A DNA stretch of 64,000 nt from Psychroserpens mesophilus. Its GTDB lineage: Bacteria; Bacteroidota; Bacteroidia; Flavobacteriales; Flavobacteriaceae. The stretch lies in the NCBI RefSeq assembly GCF_000826645.1, contig NZ_JXJP01000001.1, positions 248,001 through 312,000 on the forward strand, in the 5' to 3' direction. A program made the translations under genes and the position numbers. Positions 1 to 8,514 of this stretch are shown in pieces. The notes beneath the pieces are model-generated. The model saw nothing but the letters and a program-made list of their open reading frames with translations. It did not search any database and was not told the origin of the DNA. The number at the start of each line of letters is the position of its first letter. The stretch's first letter is position 1.

Positions 1-1451
1 AATTATTGGAACGTACCATAGACAGAACCAATGATTATGCTAGACATGGAGGCGATATTCAAGGCATCACACAACATCTGGATTACATTCACGACTTGGG
101 TTTTACAGCTGTATGGCCTCAGCCTTTGCTTACTAATAATATGAAACGAGGTTCGTATCATGGCTATGCTATTACAGATTTATATCAGATTGATCCTCGC
201 TTTGGAACTTTAAAGGAATATCAGAACCTGTCTCTTAAGTTAAAAGATAAAGGCATGAAACTGATCATGGATCAGGTGGCTAATCACTGTGGATTAGAAC
301 ATTGGTGGATGAAAGATTTGCCGTTTAAAGATTGGGTAAATCTTCAGGAAAACTATGAGAAGAACATCGATAAGTGGAATAATGATGTGACGATTAATTC
401 GAATCACAGACGAACAACAAATCAGGATACCTATGCGTCAAAATATGATAGCGATGGTAATTCTCAAGGTTGGTTTGTAGCTACGATGCCAGATTTAAAT
501 CAGCGAAATCCATTTATGGCTAAGTATATTATTCAAAATAGTATTTGGTGGATTGAAACGGCTCAACTCGATGGCATTCGTCAAGACACCTATCCATATC
601 CAGATAAAGATTTTATGAGTGATTGGGCTGGTGCAATAATGATCGAATATCCTAACTTCAGTATTGTTGGAGAAGAATGGAGTTATAATCCTTTACTTAT
701 TGGCTATTGGCAGGAAGGTGCTAATAATCGTGATGGTTATAATTCTAACTTGAAGTCATCTATGGATTTTGCCATGCAGAGAAACGTTGTTGAAGCAATG
801 AATGAAGAAGAATCCTGGGATAAAGGTTTGGTGAAAATCTATGAAGGTCTGGCTAACGATTTCCATTATGCGAGTCCGAAAGACATCATGGTATTTCCAG
901 ATAATCATGATATGAGTCGCATTTTCACACAATTGAATGGCGATATAACCAATACCAAAATGGCTTTGGCAACCTATGCAACAATGCCTAGAATTTTACA
1001 AATGTATTATGGTGCCGAAATCTTAATGAATGATTTTGAAAAGCCTGGTGATCATGGTTTAATTCGTACCGATTTTCCTGGAGGTTGGGAAGGTGATACT
1101 AAAAATGCATTTACTGGAAAAGGTTTGTCTGATGATGAAAAAGACATGCAATCGTTTGTAAAAAAAATATTGAATTACCGAAAAAAGAGCAAAGCTATTC
1201 ACGATGGAAAAACCATTCATTTTGCACCTTTTAATGGTATTTATGTTTTGACCCGCTCTTCAGAAGATGAAACTGTCGTACTCATTTTAAATAAGAATGA
1301 AAATCCGATAACTCTTGATCTAGAACGCTATGCTGAAATAGGTCTTGATGGAAAAACCTTAAGAAATGTCATTTCAGATGAAACGATAATTTGGAAAGAT
1401 ACTATCACTTTAAACGCTAAAGGTGTAACACTGTTAACCACAAAGAATTAA
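1..1451 (+). CDS. GH13 alpha-amylase / neopullulanase (SusA-like), 5'-truncated by window edge
   Basis: The frame is open to the first base of the window, so the N-terminus (signal peptide and probable N-terminal cyclomaltodextrinase-type domain) lies upstream. The visible 481+ residues hold the GH13 TIM barrel. Counting from the TTG at 6, the catalytic triad is D194 (GIRQDTY), E223 (VGEEW) and D302 (FPDNHD). The early HGGDIQGI segment and the Bacteroidota-type insertions resemble the neopullulanase/cyclomaltodextrinase branch that includes SusA. It should cut alpha-1,4-glucans or cyclodextrins, probably in the periplasm. The next gene starts 7 bp after the stop, and four more glucan-acting genes follow on the same strand, so this is the middle of a starch-type polysaccharide utilisation operon. 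Family assignment is firm; exact substrate is inferred. Confidence 0.9.
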   Translation, partial: LLERTIDRTNDYARHGGDIQGITQHLDYIHDLGFTAVWPQPLLTNNMKRGSYHGYAITDLYQIDPRFGTLKEYQNLSLKLKDKGMKLIMDQVANHCGLEHWWMKDLPFKDWVNLQENYEKNIDKWNNDVTINSNHRRTTNQDTYASKYDSDGNSQGWFVATMPDLNQRNPFMAKYIIQNSIWWIETAQLDGIRQDTYPYPDKDFMSDWAGAIMIEYPNFSIVGEEWSYNPLLIGYWQEGANNRDGYNSNLKSSMDFAMQRNVVEAMNEEESWDKGLVKIYEGLANDFHYASPKDIMVFPDNHDMSRIFTQLNGDITNTKMALATYATMPRILQMYYGAEILMNDFEKPGDHGLIRTDFPGGWEGDTKNAFTGKGLSDDEKDMQSFVKKILNYRKKSKAIHDGKTIHFAPFNGIYVLTRSSEDETVVLILNKNENPITLDLERYAEIGLDGKTLRNVISDETIIWKDTITLNAKGVTLLTTKN

Positions 1452-1458
1452 TTTCTAA

Positions 1459-4400
1459 ATGAAAAAAATCGCATACATTTTAGCCTTACTTATCGGATTT
1501 ACTGTTTCTGCGCAAGTAACAATTATAGTAGAAAGTCTTCCGACAGAAACACCTGATAATGCTTCAATTTTTATTTCAGGAAGTTTTGAAGGCTGGTCTG
1601 GTGGAAAAAAGGAATACCGGCTAGAACATAAGAATGATGCGTATTCAATTACATTACCACAAATGTCTGAAAACATTCAATTTAAATTTACACAAGGCTC
1701 TTGGGAGTCGGTTGAATGTAGCAAAAAAGGACAAGCTGTAGATAATCGCACGTATGCTTTCAATCAGCCAAACGATACAATAAATGTAAAAATTGCTGGT
1801 TGGACCAACCTTTTTGATTTAGAAAAGGTATCGACAGCAGTTAAAAATGTTTCTGTTTTATCTGAAGATTATCACATGCCTCAACTCAATAGAAAGCGAC
1901 GTGTCTGGATCTATTTGCCACCAAATTATAAGACATCAAATGAATCCTATCCAGTTGTGTATATGCATGATGGACAGAATCTATTCGATAATAGCACCTC
2001 GTTCTCAGGAGAATGGCGTGTAGATGAAACCCTAAATAGATTATATAGCGAAAAAGACTTAAAAGTAATTGTTGTTGGTATTGATAATGGAGGTGATAAA
2101 CGATTGGATGAATATTCACCTTGGAAGAACGACAAATATGGTGGAGGAGAAGGTGAAGCATACACCAAATTTATTGTAGAGACCTTAAAACCATATATCG
2201 ATAACAACTATAAAACCCTAAAAGATAAACGAAATACAGCAATTGTAGGGAGCTCAATGGGTGGATTAAGTTCACATTATGCAGGCTTGAAATATTCTGA
2301 TACGTTCGGTAAAGTTGGTGTTTTTTCACCTGCATTTTGGTTTGCACCAGAAGTGAATGAGTTTACTAAAGCCTATGGAAACATTAAAGACTCTAAATTT
2401 TATTTTTTAGCAGGCGGAAGAGAAGGTGGTAATGTGAGTTTTGAAGAAATAAGTCAGACCGTTACTAATATGAATAGCGTGATGACTATTTTAAAGGATC
2501 AAGGGTTTACTGCCGAAAATATGACGTCTAAAGTTGTTCCTGAAGGGAAACACAATGAAGAACTTTGGAGAACTAATTTTGAAGAAGCTATATTATGGTT
2601 GTTTTCAGAAAACATTAAAGAACGCACTTTTGTTGATGCCACATGGACTAACAATCAGTTAGAGGTTAATGTTTCTGATGGTACCTATAAAATGCAATGG
2701 TTTACTCCTGAAATTGTAGAAACGACTTTTATGCCAACGGGAGAAACTTTACGCGGTAAGTCGCATGCCGTTGTGCTTCAATCTCAAAACCCAAAAATCA
2801 ATTTTTCAGAAGATACAAATCTCATTAGTTTAAAGTCTACTGGTATTGAAGTTATCATTACAAAATCACCTTTTCAAATTTCCTATAGTTATAAAGACAA
2901 TCCTATCATTTCAGAAAAAGCAGGTTATGTTAAAAACGATAGTTTAGAAACCATACAATTTAATCTTACTAAAGATGAAGTCTTATATGGTGGAGGCGCA
3001 AGAGCCTTGGGAATGAATCGTCGTGGCAACCGTTTGCAGCTTTACAATAAAGCACATTATGGTTATGAAACAGAATCTAAATTGATGAACTTCACCTTGC
3101 CAATTGTGTTATCCTCTAAGAAGTATATGCTTCATTTTGATAATGCTCCAATCGGATTTCTGGATTTAGATAGTAGAAGCGACAATACTTTAACTTATGA
3201 AACCATTTCTGGACGTAAAACTTATCAGGTCATTGCTGGCGATTCCTGGTATGATATTGTAGATAATTATACCGATTTAACCGGAAAACAACCTATGCTG
3301 CCTCGTTGGGCTTTGGGTAATTTTTCAAGTCGATTTGGCTACCATTCACAAAAGGAAACTATTGAAACTATTAATGCATTTAGAGAGGAAGACATTCCTG
3401 TTGATGCCATTATTTTAGATTTATATTGGTTTGGAAAAGAATTAAAAGGCACCATGGGAAATCTGGTATTTGATAGAGATTCATTTCCTAATCCGAAACA
3501 AATGGTGAAGGATTTACATTCAAAAAATGTTGAAACCATTTTAATTACAGAACCATTTATATTAACCACTTCCAACCGATGGCAAGAAGCCGTAGATAAT
3601 GATATTCTTGCTAAAGATTCTATCGGAAATCCATTCAAATACGATTTCTATTTTGGAAACACAGGTTTGATTGATATTTATAATCCGAAAGGCAAACACT
3701 GGTTCAAAAATATTTATAAAGATTTGTCTGAATTAGGTGTCAACGGATTTTGGGGAGATTTAGGAGAGCCAGAAGTGCATCCTTCAGAACTTATTCATGC
3801 CACAGGAACAGCTGATGAGGTTCATAATATTTATGGCCATGATTGGGCAAAATTAGTGTATGAAGCAAGTTTAGAAGCGAATCCAAACCAACGACCATTC
3901 ATTTTGATGAGAGCTGGTTATTCAGGTTCACAACGTTACGGACTCGTACCTTGGTCTGGAGATGTCAATAGAACTTGGGGAGGATTACAATCACAACCCG
4001 AAATTGCACTTCAAATGGGTATGCAAGGCGTAAGTTATATGCATAGTGATTTAGGCGGATTTGCAGGTGCAAATTTAGATGATGAACTTTATGTGCGATG
4101 GTTACAATATGGTGTGTTTCAGCCCATTTACAGACCACATGCGCAAGAAGATGTGCCAAGCGAACCTGTGTTTAGAAGTGAAAAAGCAAAGGCTTTGGCA
4201 AAAGAAGCTATCGAATTACGTTACCGATTATTACCTTATAACTACAATCTCATGTTTGTTAATAATCAAACAGGAGCACCTTTAATGCGACCATTATTTT
4301 TTGAAGAAGCAGATAATACTAAATGGTTTGAGTATTCAAAATCTTATTTATGGGGAAAGGATATCTTGGTGTCTCCAGTTTTAAATGCCGAACAAACAGA

Positions 4401-4941
4401 ACAAGACGTGTATTTTCCCGGAGGAAGCAATTGGTTCGATTTTTATTCAACGAACTCTTATCGAGGTGGAAGTGACGCAACTTATAAATTAGAAGAAAAC
4501 ACCATTCCGACTTTTGTGCGTGGAGGTGCATTTATTCCAATGTCAAAAACAGTGCAATCCACTAAGGATTATGATCCTAATAATTTGATTTTACACTACT
4601 TTTTTGATACTTCTGTTGAAGAAAGCGAACGTACGTTCTATAATGATGATGGAATGACAGTAAATGCATTTGAAAAAGGACTGTATGAGATTTTAGAATT
4701 TGAAGCTGAACAGGAAGGACGATGGTTAGAGTTTGAATTTGAAGCAGAACTTGGAAAACAATTTGAAGCTAAAGACAAAACAGTTTCTTTAGTGCTTCAT
4801 AATATGGAAGACATGCCAAAACGTATTACAATAGGAAAAGATAGAGTCAATGGCACTTACAATTCCAGAAAGAAAACACTTTCATTGTCTTTTATCTGGA
4901 ATACTTCCGAAGAAAAAGAAATCAGAATAAAACTTAAATAA
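1459..4941 (+). CDS. Secreted fusion: starch-binding-like domain + esterase (Fes/EsteraseD type) + GH31 alpha-glucosidase
   Basis: This 1160-residue protein begins with a Sec signal peptide (cleavage about residue 18, VSAQ). Residues ~20-115 resemble a CBM20/CBM48 starch-binding fold (SGSFEGW, KFTQGSW). Residues ~135-385 form an alpha/beta-hydrolase of the putative-esterase family: VYMHDGQNLFD precedes the nucleophile elbow G-S-S266-M-G, and a late His lies in PEGKHNE. From ~residue 430 to the C-terminus is a complete GH31 enzyme, with nucleophile D767 in FWGDLGEP and acid/base D835 in PWSGDVNRTW, followed by beta-sandwich domains. GH31 members in such loci release glucose from alpha-glucan ends; the esterase could remove acyl groups or be non-catalytic. 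The downstream gene follows after 8 bp. The three-part architecture is read directly; the esterase substrate is unknown. Confidence 0.9.
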   Translation: MKKIAYILALLIGFTVSAQVTIIVESLPTETPDNASIFISGSFEGWSGGKKEYRLEHKNDAYSITLPQMSENIQFKFTQGSWESVECSKKGQAVDNRTYAFNQPNDTINVKIAGWTNLFDLEKVSTAVKNVSVLSEDYHMPQLNRKRRVWIYLPPNYKTSNESYPVVYMHDGQNLFDNSTSFSGEWRVDETLNRLYSEKDLKVIVVGIDNGGDKRLDEYSPWKNDKYGGGEGEAYTKFIVETLKPYIDNNYKTLKDKRNTAIVGSSMGGLSSHYAGLKYSDTFGKVGVFSPAFWFAPEVNEFTKAYGNIKDSKFYFLAGGREGGNVSFEEISQTVTNMNSVMTILKDQGFTAENMTSKVVPEGKHNEELWRTNFEEAILWLFSENIKERTFVDATWTNNQLEVNVSDGTYKMQWFTPEIVETTFMPTGETLRGKSHAVVLQSQNPKINFSEDTNLISLKSTGIEVIITKSPFQISYSYKDNPIISEKAGYVKNDSLETIQFNLTKDEVLYGGGARALGMNRRGNRLQLYNKAHYGYETESKLMNFTLPIVLSSKKYMLHFDNAPIGFLDLDSRSDNTLTYETISGRKTYQVIAGDSWYDIVDNYTDLTGKQPMLPRWALGNFSSRFGYHSQKETIETINAFREEDIPVDAIILDLYWFGKELKGTMGNLVFDRDSFPNPKQMVKDLHSKNVETILITEPFILTTSNRWQEAVDNDILAKDSIGNPFKYDFYFGNTGLIDIYNPKGKHWFKNIYKDLSELGVNGFWGDLGEPEVHPSELIHATGTADEVHNIYGHDWAKLVYEASLEANPNQRPFILMRAGYSGSQRYGLVPWSGDVNRTWGGLQSQPEIALQMGMQGVSYMHSDLGGFAGANLDDELYVRWLQYGVFQPIYRPHAQEDVPSEPVFRSEKAKALAKEAIELRYRLLPYNYNLMFVNNQTGAPLMRPLFFEEADNTKWFEYSKSYLWGKDILVSPVLNAEQTEQDVYFPGGSNWFDFYSTNSYRGGSDATYKLEENTIPTFVRGGAFIPMSKTVQSTKDYDPNNLILHYFFDTSVEESERTFYNDDGMTVNAFEKGLYEILEFEAEQEGRWLEFEFEAELGKQFEAKDKTVSLVLHNMEDMPKRITIGKDRVNGTYNSRKKTLSLSFIWNTSEEKEIRIKLK

Positions 4942-4949
4942 AATCCATA

Positions 4950-6830
4950 ATGAAACACTACAATATTATTATATCAACAATCATTATCATGAGTTTCTTT
5001 GGATGTAAAAACGAAGAAAAAACTATTCAAGAACCTACTAAGTCTAAAATTGAAATGAAGAAAAAAGAAGTCGTTTATCAAGTTTTTACTCGATTATTTG
5101 GAAACACAAATACAACCAATAAACCTTGGGGAACGCTTGAAGAAAATGGTGTTGGGAAATTCAATGATTTTACGGATAAAGCACTAGCTGAAATCAAAGA
5201 TTTAGGTGTGACTCATATTTGGTACACAGGTGTGCCTCATCACGATGTGATTACAGATTATACTGAATATGGAATTTCAAATGACGATCCAGACATTGTA
5301 AAAGGTCGAGCAGGTTCGCCTTATGCTGTTAAAGATTATTACAATGTAAATCCAGATTTAGCTGAAAATGTAGAGAACAGATTACAAGAATTCGAAGCCT
5401 TAATTGAGCGTTCTCACAAAGCTGGTTTAAAAGTGATTATTGATATTGTACCAAATCACGTTGCAAGAAATTATCAAAGTTTAACCAATCCTGAAGGTGC
5501 TTCAGATTTTGGTGCTGAAGATGATACATCTGTAGTTTATGATGTAAATAATAATTTTTATTACAATCCAGGCGAAGCGTTTAAAGTTCCAGAATGGAAA
5601 AATGGCTACCAGCCTTTAGGAGGAGAAAAACATCCGATGGCAGATGGGAAATTCAATGAGAATCCCGCAAAATGGACTGGCAATGGCTCTAGAGCTTCAC
5701 AACCTGATATGAACGACTGGTACGAAACGGTAAAAGTAAATTATGGTGTAAGTCCTGATGGTAAAAAGGACTTTGAAGAATTACCTGATGGTTTTGAAAA
5801 TGAGGATTATAAAGCGCATTTCGAATTCTGGAAAGGTAAAACCATTCCAAGTTCTTGGAAAAAATTTAAGGATATCACCTTGTACTGGACAGAAAAAGGA
5901 GTTGATGGCTTCCGTTACGATATGGCAGAAATGGTACCTGTGGAGTTTTGGAGTTATATGAATTCGCATATCAAAATGAAAAATCCTGATGCTTTTTTAC
6001 TGGCTGAGGTATACAATCCTAGTATGTATAGAGATTACATTCAAAAAGGAAAAATGGATTATCTCTATGATAAAGTTCAATTGTATGACACGCTAAAACA
6101 TGTGATGCAAGGTCACGGAAAAACGGATAACATTCCACCAATACAAGACGATTTAAAAGATATTGAGCATCACATGCTCCACTTCTTAGAAAATCATGAC
6201 GAACAACGTATTGCGAGTCCGGATTTTGCTGGTAGTGCTGAAAAAGGGAAGCCTGCAATGGTAGTTTCAACAACAGTAAGTAGTTCTCCAACCATGGTCT
6301 ATTTCGGACAAGAATTTGGTGAGTCAGGAGCTGAAGATTTAGGTTTTGGTGATCCAACGCGAACGTCTATTTTTGATTATGGCTCAGTGCCAAGTTTAGT
6401 GCGATGGGTTAATGATAAAAAGTTTGATGGAGGACAATCGACCAAAAAAGAATTAGCACTTAGAGATTTTTATAAACGTCTTCTAAATTTCACAATTAAT
6501 AGTTCTGCCTTAGCAGGTAACTATCAAGATCTACACGCTTACAATAGAGAACATACAGAATGGTATAACGATAAAGTATTGTCTTTTGTACGTTGGAGTA
6601 ATGATGAAAAATTAATTATAGTTTCCAATTTCAATACCGAAAACACCTACGGTTTTGAGTTGCAATTACCAGAAGATTTGGTAAAAAAATTGAATCTTGA
6701 GAATGGCAATCATGAGGTTAAAGATCAGCTATATCAGAAATATACTTCAACTCTGATGGTTGAAAATGGAAAAGCTAAGGTTCGTATTGATATCAATCCT
6801 TTAGAATCGTTTATTTTAAAAATAAAGTAA
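4950..6830 (+). CDS. GH13 alpha-amylase, outer-membrane or periplasmic lipoprotein
   Basis: The N-terminus is a lipoprotein signal (hydrophobic stretch ending SFFGC, lipidated Cys about residue 19), so the enzyme is membrane anchored. The GH13 barrel carries all three catalytic acids: D324 (GFRYDMAE), E353 (LLAEVYNP) and D417 (ENHDEQR); region I is IDIVPNHVAR. The C-terminal ~90 residues form the usual all-beta domain C. At 626 residues it is longer than a minimal amylase because of barrel insertions (residues ~170-290). It likely hydrolyses alpha-1,4-glucans. It sits 8 bp after the GH31 fusion gene and 1 bp before another GH13 lipoprotein, so the genes are co-transcribed. Fold and mechanism are well supported; endo versus exo action cannot be told. 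Confidence 0.93.
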   Translation: MKHYNIIISTIIIMSFFGCKNEEKTIQEPTKSKIEMKKKEVVYQVFTRLFGNTNTTNKPWGTLEENGVGKFNDFTDKALAEIKDLGVTHIWYTGVPHHDVITDYTEYGISNDDPDIVKGRAGSPYAVKDYYNVNPDLAENVENRLQEFEALIERSHKAGLKVIIDIVPNHVARNYQSLTNPEGASDFGAEDDTSVVYDVNNNFYYNPGEAFKVPEWKNGYQPLGGEKHPMADGKFNENPAKWTGNGSRASQPDMNDWYETVKVNYGVSPDGKKDFEELPDGFENEDYKAHFEFWKGKTIPSSWKKFKDITLYWTEKGVDGFRYDMAEMVPVEFWSYMNSHIKMKNPDAFLLAEVYNPSMYRDYIQKGKMDYLYDKVQLYDTLKHVMQGHGKTDNIPPIQDDLKDIEHHMLHFLENHDEQRIASPDFAGSAEKGKPAMVVSTTVSSSPTMVYFGQEFGESGAEDLGFGDPTRTSIFDYGSVPSLVRWVNDKKFDGGQSTKKELALRDFYKRLLNFTINSSALAGNYQDLHAYNREHTEWYNDKVLSFVRWSNDEKLIIVSNFNTENTYGFELQLPEDLVKKLNLENGNHEVKDQLYQKYTSTLMVENGKAKVRIDINPLESFILKIK

Positions 6831-6831
6831 T

Positions 6832-8505
6832 ATGAACAAACTAATAGTATTTGCTATAATCTTATTGACATTGAGTTGTAAAGAACATAAAAAAGAAGCG
6901 GAAGTAAAGCTTGTTGAGCCTTCAACAGAACATACACCTTTTATTTGGGAAGCTGCTAATTTATATTTCTTGCTTACAGACCGATTTAATAATGGAGACA
7001 CCTCTAACGACATAAATTTTGATCGAACAAGAGAAACTGGAATATTAAGAGGTTTTAAAGGAGGCGATATCAAAGGAATTACCCAAAAAGTAAAGGAAGG
7101 TTATTTTTCAGATTTAGGAATCAATGCCATTTGGATGACACCAATCGTCGAACAAATCCATGGTGGAACAGACGAAGGTACAGGTGTGTCTTATGGTTTC
7201 CATGGCTATTGGGCAAAAGATTGGACGAAAATCGATCCTAATTTTGGAACCAAAGACGATTTACATGAATTGGTTAAAGAAGCGCATGCAAGAGGGATAC
7301 GTATCGTTTTAGATGCAGTTATTAATCATACAGGACCAGTTACTGAAAAAGATCATGTTTGGCCAGATGAATGGGTACGAACTGATAAACAATGTACCTA
7401 TGATAATTACGAAAACACAGTGAGTTGTACTTTGGTTGCTAATCTTCCAGATATTAGAACTGAAAGTAATGACAATGTCGATTTGCCTCCTCAACTCGTT
7501 GAAAAATGGAAGTCTGAAGGTCGTTATGAACAAGAATTAGAAGAATTAGATGCGTTTTTTGAACGTACAGGTCACCCAAGAGCACCTCGTTTTTATATCA
7601 TGAAATGGCTTACAGATTACATCAAAGAATTTGGTGTAGATGGTTACAGAGCTGATACGGTTAAACACACTGAAGAGTATGTCTGGCAAGAGTTTAAAAC
7701 AGAATGTGATTATGCCTTTTCGGAATACAAGAAAAATAATCCAGATAAAATTATAGATAACAATGATTTTTATCTCGTTGGTGAAGTCTATAATTATGGA
7801 ATAAGTAGTGGTCAGTTTTTCGATTTCGGTGATAACAAAGTAAATTATTTTGATCCTGCTAGTTTTCATAGTTTAATCAATTTTGAATTTAAATGGAATT
7901 CAAAAGAACTAGACTATGAGCCTTTGTTTAAAAAATATACTGAGGTTTTACATGGCGATTTAGAAGATTTTGGAACGCTTAATTATTTGAGTTCTCACGA
8001 TGATGGGAGTCCGTTTGATGCTAATCGAGTTAAACCTTATGAAACGGCTAATAAACTCTTGTTATCTCCTGGAACCTCACAAGTATATTATGGCGATGAA
8101 TCTGCCAGACAACTCGTTGTAAAAGGAGCCAATGGTGATGCTAATTTACGTTCTTTAATGAACTGGGATTCGATAGCTAAAAATGGAAGAACGAAGGAGG
8201 TTTTAAATCATTGGCAGACGCTAGGAAAATTTAGAGAAAGGCATCCTTCTATTGGTGCAGGAATGCATCAAATGATTACGCAACAACCTTATGTGTTTTA
8301 CAGAAGTTTTTCAAAAGACAATTATAAGGATTTGGTTGTGGTTGGTATGAATCTGGAAAAAGGTAAAAAAACACTCTCTGTTTCAAGAGTTTTTGAAGAT
8401 GGAGTCTTATTACATGATGCGTATTCTAATCAAGATGTAATGGTTGAAAATGGAAAAGTCAAAATCACATCTCCATACGATATCGTTCTGTTAGAAAAAA
8501 AATAA
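6832..8505 (+). CDS. GH13 alpha-amylase, lipoprotein
   Basis: This is a second lipoprotein GH13 enzyme (signal ends LTLSC, Cys about residue 16). The catalytic residues are D275 (GYRADTVKH), E318 (VGEVYNYG) and D390 (SSHDDGS). Region I reads LDAVINHTG. The N-terminal block (LTDRFNNGD, FKGGDIKGI) is the classic secreted alpha-amylase beginning, and a short domain C closes the protein. The length (557 aa) is normal for periplasmic or surface amylases of Bacteroidota. The gene starts one base after the stop of the preceding GH13, and GH97 follows after 9 bp. It and its neighbour are not near-identical copies, which suggests different glucan specificities (for example linear versus branched) rather than a recent duplication. 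Confidence 0.94.
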   Translation: MNKLIVFAIILLTLSCKEHKKEAEVKLVEPSTEHTPFIWEAANLYFLLTDRFNNGDTSNDINFDRTRETGILRGFKGGDIKGITQKVKEGYFSDLGINAIWMTPIVEQIHGGTDEGTGVSYGFHGYWAKDWTKIDPNFGTKDDLHELVKEAHARGIRIVLDAVINHTGPVTEKDHVWPDEWVRTDKQCTYDNYENTVSCTLVANLPDIRTESNDNVDLPPQLVEKWKSEGRYEQELEELDAFFERTGHPRAPRFYIMKWLTDYIKEFGVDGYRADTVKHTEEYVWQEFKTECDYAFSEYKKNNPDKIIDNNDFYLVGEVYNYGISSGQFFDFGDNKVNYFDPASFHSLINFEFKWNSKELDYEPLFKKYTEVLHGDLEDFGTLNYLSSHDDGSPFDANRVKPYETANKLLLSPGTSQVYYGDESARQLVVKGANGDANLRSLMNWDSIAKNGRTKEVLNHWQTLGKFRERHPSIGAGMHQMITQQPYVFYRSFSKDNYKDLVVVGMNLEKGKKTLSVSRVFEDGVLLHDAYSNQDVMVENGKVKITSPYDIVLLEKK

Positions 8506-8514
8506 CGTGATAGA

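Noticed and set aside
1886-2207. Open frames on the minus strand inside the GH31 fusion gene
   Set aside because: They are shadows of the plus-strand coding sequence; they have no promoter, no family motif and skewed composition.
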